DNA from: DASSUW01 sp036257565
GTDB taxonomy: Bacteria > Actinomycetota > Thermoleophilia > Solirubrobacterales > Solirubrobacteraceae
DNA: 34,472 nt
Assembly: GCA_036257565.1 (NCBI GenBank)
Contig: DATAFH010000015.1
Coordinates: forward strand, 1 to 34,472
Direction of reading: 5' to 3'
Within the stretch, counting starts at the first letter, position 1, and each line of letters opens with the position of its first letter. The translations under genes were made by a program, and so were the position numbers. This document shows, piece by piece, positions 14,746-22,253 of the stretch. The notes beneath the pieces were generated by a model, which saw only the letters and a program-made list of their open reading frames with translations, made no database searches and was not told the DNA's origin.

Positions 14746-15746
14746 CACGTGACCGGCTCGGGGACCGCCGTGGACGCGAGCTCCCGCCCGAGCGCTCGCT
14801 CGTGATGGACGGCATCTCCGAACTGGCGCTCGCGCACGATGATGCGTCGAAGGTACCGATGGGCGGGATGCTCGGCGGTGATGGCGATACCACCGAACAC
14901 CTGCATCGCGCCGTGTGCGACCTCGCGGGCCGCGCGCGACACGTACGCCTTTGCGATCGAGGCGGTCCGTGCCGCCTCGTCGGCCCCCTCGTCAAGCGCG
15001 GCCGCCGCGTAGAGGACGGAGGACCACGAACTGGCCTGACGCACGTACAGGTCCGCCAGCAGGTGCCGCAGCGCCTGGAAGCTGCCGATCGTGCGGCCGA
15101 ACTGACGCCGCTCGGCCGCGTAGCGGCACGCGTCGTCGAGCATGCGACCCGCCGCTCCCACCGCCTCCGCGGCCGCGAGCAGGGCGCCGATCGTCGCCAG
15201 CCGGCGAACCGTTTCGCCACTGAACTGTACGGCCGGGACGTCGACGAGCTCGACCGCGAACATGGGGGCCGTGGGGTCGAGTGCCGGCTGGGGGACGCGT
15301 GTGACGCCAGGCGCATCGGCGTGGACGACGGCCAGCGCGGCGCCGTGCGGCCCGGCCGCGACCACGGCGAGGCGAGCCACCGAGGCGGCGTGCTCAACAG
15401 CGGTCTTGCGCCCCGTGACGACCTCGCCGGTGAGCGCGGTGCGCTCGGGCGCCGCCGCCCAGCTCGACCCCGGCTCGAGCACCGCGAACGCCACGGCGTG
15501 CCCACCGAGGTCGACCGTCTCGGCCGCGAAGCGCACGGCGGCGCTGCCGAGGTAGGGCACGGGCGCCAGGTGCGCGCCGAGCGCGCGGGCGATCAGGCAG
15601 AGCTCGACGGCGCCGAGCCCGTCGTCGCCGCCGACCGAGAGCGCGCCGAACTCGACGAGGCCGGCCCACGGCTCCGCCTCGCGCGCCAACAGCGTCTCGA
15701 CGGATTCCTCAAGCCACCGCTGCTCGTCGCTGAGCTCCAGGTCCAT
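14745..15746 (-). CDS. Acyl-CoA dehydrogenase subunit, FadE28-like, 333 aa
   Basis: A short acyl-CoA dehydrogenase: MDLELSDEQRWLEESVETLL opens the N-terminal helical domain, the beta domain is degenerate (no clear TEP-x-GSD motif), and the C-terminal domain contains RRLATIGALLAAAEAVGAAG, YAAERRQFGRTIGSFQALRH, VFGGIAITAEHPAHRYLRR. At 333 residues next to a 391-residue partner it matches the size pattern of the FadE28/FadE29 (ChsE2/ChsE1) pair, which forms an alpha2beta2 enzyme acting on alpha-branched side-chain CoA esters. I infer that this gene and its upstream neighbour make one heteromeric dehydrogenase. Gap to the partner is five bases; the stop overlaps the kinase start. Confidence 0.85.
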   Translation of the reverse strand: MDLELSDEQRWLEESVETLLAREAEPWAGLVEFGALSVGGDDGLGAVELCLIARALGAHLAPVPYLGSAAVRFAAETVDLGGHAVAFAVLEPGSSWAAAPERTALTGEVVTGRKTAVEHAASVARLAVVAAGPHGAALAVVHADAPGVTRVPQPALDPTAPMFAVELVDVPAVQFSGETVRRLATIGALLAAAEAVGAAGRMLDDACRYAAERRQFGRTIGSFQALRHLLADLYVRQASSWSSVLYAAAALDEGADEAARTASIAKAYVSRAAREVAHGAMQVFGGIAITAEHPAHRYLRRIIVRERQFGDAVHHERALGRELASTAVPEPVT

Positions 15747-15751
15747 TCGCG

Positions 15752-16927
15752 CTACTCCTGTGGAAGAGCGAGGACGCGGTGGGCGATGATGTCGCGCTGG
15801 ATCTGCTGCGTGCCGCCGTACACGCTCGCGGCGCGCGAGTACAGGTAGGTCTCGAGCCAGAACTCGTCCTCTCCGACCGCCTCCGGCTCGGCGTGCTCCA
15901 GCGTCGGTCCGAGGACCTCGAGCACCGTCGCCGCCAGCCGCTGCTCGGCCTCCGCCATCAGCAGCTTGACGCTCGAGCTGTCGGGGCCGACGGCGCCGCC
16001 GTTGAGGAACTCGCCGACGGTCCGGTACGCGTGATGGCGCAGGACCTCGACGCCGATCAGCGCCCGTGCGAGAGCGACCTGGGCGCCGGGCTCCTCGATC
16101 AGCGGCTCGCCGTCGACGCTGCGCTCGGCTGCCACGCGGACGACGCGGTCCAGCCACGTCCGGAGCTTGACCTGCCGGGGCAGCGCGGCGGTGCCGCGCT
16201 CGTGACCGAGCGTGTGCATCGCGATCTTCCAGCCGTCGCCGAGCTCGCCGAGCAGGTTCGCCCTGGGCACGACGACGTCGTCGAGGAAAAGCTCGCAGAA
16301 CTCGGCGTGGCCCGTGATCTGCGTCATCGGCCGCAGCTCGACACCCGGCGAGCGCATGTCGACGACCAGCATCGAGATCCCGCAGTGCTTCGGCTCGCCG
16401 TCACTCGTCCGGGCCAGGACGCCGCACCAGCGCGCGAACTGTCCCCACGAGACCCACGTCTTCTGCCCGCTGACCACGAAGTGGTCGCCGCGAGCCTCGG
16501 CGCGCGTCCGCAGCGACGCGAGGTCGGACCCGGCATCGGGCTCCGAGAACCCCTGGCACCAGATCTCCTCGGCGGAGAGGATCGCCGGGATGTGGCGGCG
16601 TCGCTGCTCGTCGGTGCCGAAGCGCAGCAGCGAGGGGCCGAGCACGTCGAGCCCGACCACGTTGGCGAACTCAGGGGCGCCGGCTGCCGCCAGCTCCTGG
16701 TCGATGATGATCTGCTCGGCCGCCGGCCCGCCGCCGCCGCCGAACTCGCGCGGCCACGCGCGCCCGACGTAGCCCGCCTCGTAGCAGCGGGCCTGCCAGG
16801 CCCGCAGCGCCTCCATGCGGGTCTCCAGCGAGCGCGGCAGGCGAGCGGCGTCCGGCCGGTCGGCGGCGAGGAAGCCGCGGATCTCGTCCTGGAGCCGGCG
16901 CTCGGACTGTATGGCAGCAAGCTGCAT
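15752..16927 (-). CDS. Acyl-CoA dehydrogenase subunit, FadE29-like, 391 aa
   Basis: Acyl-CoA dehydrogenase with intact flavin/substrate segments: YVGRAWPREFGGGGGPAAEQ, CQGFSEPDAGSDLASL, FVVSGQKTWVSWGQFARW, and the C-terminal SVYGGTQQIQRDIIAHRVL. The usual catalytic glutamate in YEGT is glycine here, as in the FadE29-type subunits where the base lies elsewhere or in the partner. The DEQRRRHIPAILSAEEIWCQ segment is typical of this branch. It is the first gene of the dehydrogenase-kinase operon. The start codon touches regulon operator O7 and has a -10-like GATACG 10 bases upstream, so a very short leader is predicted. Partner: the 333-aa subunit encoded next. Substrate likely a 2-alkyl-branched or cyclic acyl-CoA (inference). 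Confidence 0.9.
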   Translation of the reverse strand: MQLAAIQSERRLQDEIRGFLAADRPDAARLPRSLETRMEALRAWQARCYEAGYVGRAWPREFGGGGGPAAEQIIIDQELAAAGAPEFANVVGLDVLGPSLLRFGTDEQRRRHIPAILSAEEIWCQGFSEPDAGSDLASLRTRAEARGDHFVVSGQKTWVSWGQFARWCGVLARTSDGEPKHCGISMLVVDMRSPGVELRPMTQITGHAEFCELFLDDVVVPRANLLGELGDGWKIAMHTLGHERGTAALPRQVKLRTWLDRVVRVAAERSVDGEPLIEEPGAQVALARALIGVEVLRHHAYRTVGEFLNGGAVGPDSSSVKLLMAEAEQRLAATVLEVLGPTLEHAEPEAVGEDEFWLETYLYSRAASVYGGTQQIQRDIIAHRVLALPQE

Positions 16928-16939
16928 GAACTGAGATCG
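16927..16939 (-). promoter_or_regulatory. Regulon operator O7
   Basis: TGAACTGAGATCG, 10 of 12 positions, placed against the start codon exactly as O3 is for the MBL gene. A -10-like GATACG lies just beyond on the minus strand. The -35 is not clear. Confidence 0.6.
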
Positions 16940-16984
16940 TATCAGCTGTCTGCAAGACTGTGAGCGCAGGCTCCGGATCGCGAC

Positions 16985-17013
16985 TTCACATTTGAGTTGA
17001 GTTCAGCTACTCT
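16985..17013 (+). promoter_or_regulatory. Promoter of the ligase-TetR-thiolase operon
   Basis: TTCACA (16985-16990), 17-base spacer, TACTCT (17008-17013). The start near 17020 rules out a TTG start at 16997 for the ligase. The operator lies wholly in the spacer. Confidence 0.65.
16993..17005 (+). promoter_or_regulatory. Regulon operator O8
   Basis: TGAGTTGAGTTCA, 10 of 12 positions, between -35 and -10 of the ligase promoter. Its centre is 66 bases from that of O7 in the same divergent region. Confidence 0.65.
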
Positions 17014-17068
17014 GCGGGCGGCGGTACGAGGGACAATGGGAAATCGAGAGAGCGACAAGGGTCCGAGC

Positions 17069-18661
17069 ATGTCCACGCTGCGCTTTCAGGCCGAGGCCGA
17101 CCGGTACTACGCCCAGGGATACTGGAGACCGGGTGACCTGTGGAGCGACTTCGCCTCGCGCGCAGACGCGCAGCCGGACAAGGTCGCGCTGGTGCTCGAC
17201 GACCGCCGCATCACCTACGACGAGCTGCGGCTCGCCGCCGTCGCGCTGTCTGCCCGACTGGCCACCGGGTCGGTGGAGCCGGGCGACGTGGTCCTGCTGC
17301 TCGGCCGCCACTCGATCGAGGCGGCGGTCGCGCTGCTCGGCTGCCTGCACCGCGGCACAGTGCTCGCTCCGCTGCCCCCGATGTTCAGCGTCACCCAGCT
17401 CTCGGCGCTCGCCGGGCAGACGGGAGCGAAGGCGATCGTGGGCTTCGGCGGCGCGAAGGAGATCGCCAAGTGCGAACAGGCGGCGGCGCTCGTCGAGCTG
17501 CTGATGACGCTGACGCCGGCGACCGTGGACGAGCTGATCGCCGAGGACGCGGCCGACGAGCGCAGCGAGCGCCGGGCCGACGACTTCGCGATGGTCATGC
17601 ACTCGTCCGGGACCACGTCGGAGCCGAAGGGCATCGTGCACTCGAGCAACACGCTGCGGTACGCCACCGAGGGCGTCTGCCGGCGCTGGGAGCTCAGCGG
17701 CGACGACCGCTGCCTCGTCGCAACCGAGTTCGGCTTCGTCGGCGGGCTCGTCTTCGGGTACCTCCCCGTGCTGCTCAACGGCGGAACGGGGGTGCTGATG
17801 AGCAAGTGGGAGCCCGAGGAGGGGCTGCGGCTGATCGAGGAGCACCGCTGCACCTACGTGCTGCTGATGCCGACCCACGCCGCCGACACGCTCTTGGCGG
17901 CCCAGGCCACGACGCGCGACCTGTCGTCCATGCGCGTCCTCGCCGCCCCTGGTCTAACGCCGGAGCGGCGGCTGGCGATGCAGGAGGCGTTCGGGATCCC
18001 CCCGCTGGCCGACTACGGCCTGTCCGAGGTGCCCGGGCACGCGGCGCACGGCCTGCGGGAGCCGGAGGCCAAGATGCTCACGACGGAGGGCCGCCCCTAC
18101 GACGGCACCGAGATCCGCATCCTCGACGCCGAAGGTGCGCAGCTGCCCGCCGGCGAGGTCGGCGACGTCGTCGTCAACGGCCCGAGCCGGTTCCTCTTCT
18201 TCCTCGGCAACGACGAGCTGACGCGGGAGACGCTGACCGGCTGGGGCGGGTACCGCACCGGCGACCTCGGATACCTCGACGACGACGGTCACCTGGTCTA
18301 CGTCGGCCGCAGCAAGGACATCATCCGGCGCGGCGGCGTGACGGTCGTGCCGGCCGAGCTCGAGTCGGTGCTGATACGGCACCCCGTCGTCCACGAGGCC
18401 GCGGTCGTCCCGCTGCCCGACGAGCGCCTGGAGGAGCGCGCCTGTGCCGCCCTCATCCTCGAGGCCGGCGAGCGGGCGCCGACCCTTCCGGAACTGCAAG
18501 CGTTCCTCGAGCGCCAGGGCGTCGCCAAGTACATGTGGCCCGAGTCGATCGAGGTCTTCGACGACTTCCCGCGCACCCCGTCCCTGAAGCCGGTCAAGCG
18601 CGAGATCGTGCAGCAGATCATCGCTCGCGCGAACGACTCCGCGCTGGTACCATCTAACTAA
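17069..18661 (+). CDS. Acyl-CoA ligase (AMP-forming), 530 aa
   Basis: ANL-family acid:CoA ligase. The phosphate-binding loop is HSSGTTSEPKGIVHSS; LADYGLSEVPG is the adenylate-binding motif, YRTGDLGYLDDDGHLVYVGR and SKDIIRRGGVTVVPAELESV form the hinge region, and RTPSLKPVKREI carries the C-terminal lysine. The N-terminal YYAQGYWRPGDLWSDFASRA resembles the cyclohexanecarboxylate-CoA and dihydroxybenzoate-AMP ligase branch. I chose ATG 17069 because AAGGG stands seven bases upstream; ATG 17036 is an alternative that would add 11 residues. First gene of a six-gene operon running to 22253. It probably activates the acid produced by the aldehyde dehydrogenase of the regulon. Substrate unassigned. 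Confidence 0.9.
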   Translation: MSTLRFQAEADRYYAQGYWRPGDLWSDFASRADAQPDKVALVLDDRRITYDELRLAAVALSARLATGSVEPGDVVLLLGRHSIEAAVALLGCLHRGTVLAPLPPMFSVTQLSALAGQTGAKAIVGFGGAKEIAKCEQAAALVELLMTLTPATVDELIAEDAADERSERRADDFAMVMHSSGTTSEPKGIVHSSNTLRYATEGVCRRWELSGDDRCLVATEFGFVGGLVFGYLPVLLNGGTGVLMSKWEPEEGLRLIEEHRCTYVLLMPTHAADTLLAAQATTRDLSSMRVLAAPGLTPERRLAMQEAFGIPPLADYGLSEVPGHAAHGLREPEAKMLTTEGRPYDGTEIRILDAEGAQLPAGEVGDVVVNGPSRFLFFLGNDELTRETLTGWGGYRTGDLGYLDDDGHLVYVGRSKDIIRRGGVTVVPAELESVLIRHPVVHEAAVVPLPDERLEERACAALILEAGERAPTLPELQAFLERQGVAKYMWPESIEVFDDFPRTPSLKPVKREIVQQIIARANDSALVPSN

Positions 18662-18662
18662 G

Positions 18663-19310
18663 ATGAGTTCAGCTCAGTCACGCGGGACGAAGCGCGAAGA
18701 GATCCTTGCCGCGGCCACGGAACGGTTCGGCCGCGACGGCTACGAGGACACGAAATGGGCGGACATCGCGGCCGACGTCGGCGTCGGCCCGACCGCCCTC
18801 TACCACTACTTCGAGTCCAAGCAGCACTGCCTGTACGTGATCATGGACCAGGCCATCGAAGGGTTCCGCTCGCGCTTCGAGGCGCTGACCACGAACAGCG
18901 CCGCCGATCCGCTCGACCGTCTCATGACCGTGATCGAGGACTGCTTCGAGCTCTCCGAGCGCGACATCCAGCGCAACCGCGTGCTGGTCGCAGAGCAGGG
19001 CCTGCTGTCGGCCCGCAGCGGCTCGCCGCGCGAGGAGCAGGCGCGGCAGGCCGCCCGAGCGCGCACGCGTGACCTGGAGTTCGCCTGGGCGAGCTTCCTC
19101 TCGCACGCGATGCAGCAGGGGGCGATTCCGAAGAACGACCCGCGGCTGCTCACGCGCGCGATCCTCGGCCTCTACAACAGCATCTGGCACTGGTACCGGC
19201 CGAACGGCATCGTCGCTCTCACTCGCATCGCCGAGTTCTTCACCGATCGCAGCCTTGCCCTCATCGGCGTCGCGCCGGAGGCGCTCGACCGGCCGAGGGC
19301 GGCCGCATGA
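18663..19310 (+). CDS. TetR-family regulator no. 2, 215 aa
   Basis: TetR repressor-type protein: KREEILAAATERFGRDGYED, KWADIAADVGVGPTALYHYF, then ESKQHCLYVIM and a helical ligand domain ending HWYRPNGIVALTRIAEFFTD. Its DNA-reading helix is identical to that of TetR no. 1 (TALYHYFESK), and long blocks match elsewhere, so the two are paralogues. Only one base separates it from the ligase stop; there is no Shine-Dalgarno sequence. Operator O9 overlaps its first codons, and a -10-like TACCAT (18648-18653) would give a nearly leaderless internal transcript. I infer control of the regulon, including its own operon. Its stop overlaps the SnoaL-like ATG (ATGA). Confidence 0.92.
   Translation: MSSAQSRGTKREEILAAATERFGRDGYEDTKWADIAADVGVGPTALYHYFESKQHCLYVIMDQAIEGFRSRFEALTTNSAADPLDRLMTVIEDCFELSERDIQRNRVLVAEQGLLSARSGSPREEQARQAARARTRDLEFAWASFLSHAMQQGAIPKNDPRLLTRAILGLYNSIWHWYRPNGIVALTRIAEFFTDRSLALIGVAPEALDRPRAAA
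18664..18676 (+). promoter_or_regulatory. Regulon operator O9 inside the TetR no. 2 start
   Basis: TGAGTTCAGCTCA, 9 of 12 positions, beginning on the second base of the start codon. It could repress an internal promoter for TetR no. 2. Confidence 0.5.
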
Positions 19311-19690
19311 GCTTTTTCGAGCGCTACTTCGCCGCGCTGGACGGCCCCGATCCGCACTCGTCGCTCGACCTCGTGGCCGACGACGTCGAGTTCTCGATCC
19401 AGTGGGCGCGCGGCGCCGACCGCGACAGCCGCCAGCTCGTCGGCGGTCGCGAGGAGCTGCGTGCGTTCATCGACGGCGGAGACATGAGCGACTGGGCGCA
19501 CCACGTGCTGTTCGGCGGCAGCGCCGGTGACGTCGAGTTCGCGCTCGGTGAGACCCGCTACCACAGCGGCGAGCGGATCGGGACCTTCCTCACGGTCGCG
19601 CAGCTCGACGGCGACGGGCGCATGGTGCGCTACATGGTCGCCCGGTCGCCGGCGGTCGCCTTCGACCCGGCGCCGGTCGATGCCGGTTGA
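19307..19690 (+). CDS. SnoaL/NTF2-like protein, 127 aa
   Basis: A small cone-shaped alpha+beta fold protein of the SnoaL/nuclear transport factor 2 superfamily: opening helix FFERYFAALDGPDPHSSLDL, DDVEFSIQW strand, GGREELRAFID helix, then HHVLFGG, EFALGETRYH, RIGTFLTVAQ and MVRYMVARSP strands. Members are small isomerases, dehydratases, hydratases or cyclases, and some are non-catalytic. It lies between TetR no. 2 (ATGA overlap) and a DUF35 protein (11-base overlap), hence is made together with the DUF35/thiolase-like pair. In mycobacterial steroid side-chain operons a MaoC hydratase occupies the comparable place, so a hydratase role is conceivable here but unsupported by specific residues. 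Confidence 0.8.
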   Translation: MSFFERYFAALDGPDPHSSLDLVADDVEFSIQWARGADRDSRQLVGGREELRAFIDGGDMSDWAHHVLFGGSAGDVEFALGETRYHSGERIGTFLTVAQLDGDGRMVRYMVARSPAVAFDPAPVDAG

Positions 19691-20096
19691 CTTCGTCGCG
19701 GTCGCCGCCGGCCTGATCGCGGGGTCGGCGGAGGCGCCCGAGCTGATCGGGTCCGAGTGCCGCCGGTGCGGGGTCGTCGCCTTCCCGCGCCAGGGCTCGT
19801 GCGCGGCGTGCACGTCGAGCGTCGTCCAGGAGCGCCGGCTCGCCCGTCACGGCACGCTGTGGACCTGGACGATCCAGTGCTTCGAGCCGAAGTCGCCGCC
19901 CTACGCCGGCGCCGCCGAGGACTTCGAGCCGTACGGCGTCGGCTACGTCGAGCTCCCGGGCGAGGTGCGCGTCGAGGCGCGGCTCACCGAGGCCGATCCG
20001 GAGCGCCTGCGGATCGGGATGTCGATGGAGCTCGTGCTGGTCCCGGCGCCGGGCGCCGGCGGGGCGCTCACCTACGCCTTCCGGCCGGATGACTGA
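19680..20096 (+). CDS. DUF35 OB-fold protein with zinc ribbon, 138 aa
   Basis: Rubredoxin-like zinc ribbon followed by an OB fold. The ribbon is CRRCGVVAFPRQGSCAAC (two CxxC pairs, residues about 28-45); the OB part includes GTLWTWTIQCF, YGVGYVELPGEVRVEARL and the closing LTYAFRP. Proteins of this family bind acyl-CoA and form obligate complexes with thiolase-superfamily enzymes, as in the ChsH2 DUF35 domain with the aldolase Ltp2. The next gene, overlapping by eight bases, encodes such a thiolase-like protein, which makes a complex very likely. ATG 19680 gives a start directly before the conserved N-terminal helix. Confidence 0.88.
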   Translation: MPVDFVAVAAGLIAGSAEAPELIGSECRRCGVVAFPRQGSCAACTSSVVQERRLARHGTLWTWTIQCFEPKSPPYAGAAEDFEPYGVGYVELPGEVRVEARLTEADPERLRIGMSMELVLVPAPGAGGALTYAFRPDD

Positions 20097-21234
20097 CGTC
20101 GTCGTCGTGGGGGTGGGCATCCACCCGTTCGGCCGCCACGAGGGCGTGTCGGGCCTCGAGATGGCGGCGGTCGCCGCCCGCGCCGCCCTGGCCGACGCGG
20201 GCGTCGGCTGGCAGGAGGTCGAGTTCGCCGCCGGCGGCTCCGACGCCGCGGGCAACGCCGATACGACTGTTGCGGTGCTCGGGCTCACCGGCGTGCCCTT
20301 CATCAACGTCCGCAACGGCTGCGCGACCGGCGGCTCCGCCCTCGCGACGGCACACGCGATGTTGGTGGCCGGCGCCGCGGAGATCGCGCTCGTCGTCGGG
20401 TTCGACAAGCACCCGCCGGGCGCGTTCAACCCGCTGCCGGAGGACTGGGGACTGGGCGCCTGGTACGGCGAGACCGGGCTGATGCTCACGACGCAGTTCT
20501 TCGCGATGAAGATCCAGCGCTACATGGCCGAGCACGGCATCAGCTCCTCGACGCTCGCCAAGGTGGCCTCGAAAGCGTTTGAGAACGGCTCGCGCAACCC
20601 GAACGCGTGGCGCCGCCGGCCGCTGTCGGAGGACGAGGTGCTCGGGTCGAAGATGGTTAACCACCCGCTGACGCAGTACATGTTCTGCTCGCCCGGCGAC
20701 GGCGCGGTCGCGCTCGTGCTGGCGCGGGGCGAGCGCGCCCGGACGCTCGCGCGCCCGCCCGTGTCTCTCCGTTCGGTCGCGTTCCGGACCCGTCGCTTCG
20801 GGTCCTTCGAGGTCTTCAGCCCGTCGATCCCGATCACGGCCGCCCCCTCCCCCACGACCGAGGCGGCCGCGGCCGCGTTCGAGCAGGCGGGCATCGGCCC
20901 CGAGGACGTCGACGTCGCCCAGCTCCAGGACACCGAGTCCGGCGCCGAGGTCATGCACCTCGCCGAGACCGGCCTGTGCGAGCACGGGGAGCAGGAGGCG
21001 CTAATCCAGAGCGGCGCCACGAACCGCGACGGCCGGCTTCCGGTCAACACCGACGGCGGCTGCCTCGCCAACGGCGAGCCGATCGGCGCGTCCGGCCTGC
21101 GCCAGGTCCACGAGGTCGTGCTCCAGCTGCGCGGGGAGGCGGGTGAGCGCCAGATCGCCGGACCGGCACGCGTGGGCTTCACCCAGGTCTACGGCGCGCC
21201 GGGGGTCAGCGCGTGCACGGTGCTGAGCCGCTGA
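20089..21234 (+). CDS. Thiolase-superfamily (SCP2/Ltp-like) protein with altered catalytic residues, 381 aa
   Basis: Thiolase fold: VVVVGVGIHPFG start, nucleophile-position cysteine in RNGCATGG (Cys78), and the C-terminal GGCLANGEPIGASGL. Ordinary SCP2-type thiolases carry histidine in an HDxF motif and in NGHPxGASG; here these read QDTE (Gln280) and NGEP (Glu330), so both histidines are gone. Claisen thiolysis is therefore doubtful. With a DUF35 partner encoded just upstream it resembles the Ltp-type retro-aldolases of steroid side-chain degradation, which repurpose this fold. I infer C-C cleavage (or condensation) of a 3-hydroxyacyl-CoA, possibly releasing a ketone plus acetyl- or propionyl-CoA. 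It is co-transcribed with the flanking genes. Alignment was made by eye. Confidence 0.85.
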   Translation: MTDVVVVGVGIHPFGRHEGVSGLEMAAVAARAALADAGVGWQEVEFAAGGSDAAGNADTTVAVLGLTGVPFINVRNGCATGGSALATAHAMLVAGAAEIALVVGFDKHPPGAFNPLPEDWGLGAWYGETGLMLTTQFFAMKIQRYMAEHGISSSTLAKVASKAFENGSRNPNAWRRRPLSEDEVLGSKMVNHPLTQYMFCSPGDGAVALVLARGERARTLARPPVSLRSVAFRTRRFGSFEVFSPSIPITAAPSPTTEAAAAAFEQAGIGPEDVDVAQLQDTESGAEVMHLAETGLCEHGEQEALIQSGATNRDGRLPVNTDGGCLANGEPIGASGLRQVHEVVLQLRGEAGERQIAGPARVGFTQVYGAPGVSACTVLSR

Positions 21235-22253
21235 GCCGTGAGGTCCAGCTCGTCTCCTATCCCGAGGGCGAGCCGCGGACGAGCGACTTCCGCGTCGTCG
21301 AGGTGCCGGTGCGCGAGCCGGATCCGGGAGAGGTCCTGGTCCGGAACACCTGGACATCCGTGGACCCCGGGCTGCGGCTGCGCTTGACGGCGCGTGCGCC
21401 GGCCGGCTACTTCGCCGCGTTCGGCCTCGAGACGGCGATGGACGGGATCATGACCGTCGGCGAGGTCGTCGAGTCCCGTGCGGAGGGGTTCCGCACCGGC
21501 GACACCGTCTGGCACGCCTCGGGCTGGCGCGACTATGCCGTCGTGGAGGCCGGGACACCGGCGCTCGGTGGGCTCGGCACGCTGACGCGGCTCGACACCG
21601 ACCTCGCTCCCGCGCAGCGGTACCTCGGCCCGCTCGGCGGCATGGGCCTCACCGCCTATGCGGGGTTGTTCGACGTGGCGGGGTTGCGCGAGGGCGACGT
21701 CGTCTGGGTGTCGGCCGCTGCCGGGGCGGTCGGGAGCCTCGCGGCGCAGTTCGCGAAGCTCCGCGGCCATCGCGTGATCGGCAGCGCGGGGTCGGACGAC
21801 AAGGTCGCCTACCTGCTCGGCGAGCTGGGCCTCGACGCCGCCTTCAACCACCGCGCGGGCTCGGTGGCCGAGCTGCTGAGCGCGGCCGCGCCGGACGGGA
21901 TCGACGTCTACTTCGACTGCGTCGGCGGCGACCACCTCGAAGCGGCGCTCGGGGCGCTGCGCCCGACGGGACGCGTGGCGCTCTGTGGCGCGGTCTCGCA
22001 ATACGGGCGCCGGGCGCGCGGACCGGCCAACCTCTTCCAGGCAACGGCCAACGACCTGACGCTGCGCGGGTTCCGCGGCAGCAGCTACCTGCACCGGATG
22101 GCCGACGTGGCGCGCGACGTCGGCGGCTGGCTCGCCGCCGGGCGGGTGCGCTACCGCGAAACGGTCGTCGAGGGCCTTGAGCGCGCGCCCGAGGCGCTTG
22201 CCCGGATGCTGGCGGGCGACACGATCGGCAAGACGCTCGTGCGGATCGCCTGA
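21213..22253 (+). CDS. Zinc-free medium-chain NADP-dependent reductase (PTGR/CurA-like), 346 aa
   Basis: MDR superfamily enzyme without zinc ligands. Opening VQLVSYPEGEPRTSDFRVVE and VDPGLRLRL are typical of the prostaglandin reductase/CurA branch; the cofactor motif is SAAAGAVGSLAAQFAK (AxxGxxG), followed by CVGGDHLEAAL and NLFQATANDLTLRGF. Such enzymes reduce the C=C bond of alpha,beta-unsaturated ketones or CoA esters with NADPH. The GTG start lies 22 bases inside the thiolase-like gene; no closer start exists. Last gene of the operon, it may saturate the enone released by the preceding enzyme. Its stop abuts, with no gap, the stop of the convergent SDR. Confidence 0.88.
   Translation: MHGAEPLSREVQLVSYPEGEPRTSDFRVVEVPVREPDPGEVLVRNTWTSVDPGLRLRLTARAPAGYFAAFGLETAMDGIMTVGEVVESRAEGFRTGDTVWHASGWRDYAVVEAGTPALGGLGTLTRLDTDLAPAQRYLGPLGGMGLTAYAGLFDVAGLREGDVVWVSAAAGAVGSLAAQFAKLRGHRVIGSAGSDDKVAYLLGELGLDAAFNHRAGSVAELLSAAAPDGIDVYFDCVGGDHLEAALGALRPTGRVALCGAVSQYGRRARGPANLFQATANDLTLRGFRGSSYLHRMADVARDVGGWLAAGRVRYRETVVEGLERAPEALARMLAGDTIGKTLVRIA

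Noticed and set aside
16997..17068. TTG 16997 or ATG 17036 as start of the acyl-CoA ligase
   Set aside because: 16997 lies within the operator and promoter spacer. 17036 is possible, but 17069 has the better-spaced AAGGG and begins at recognisable family sequence.
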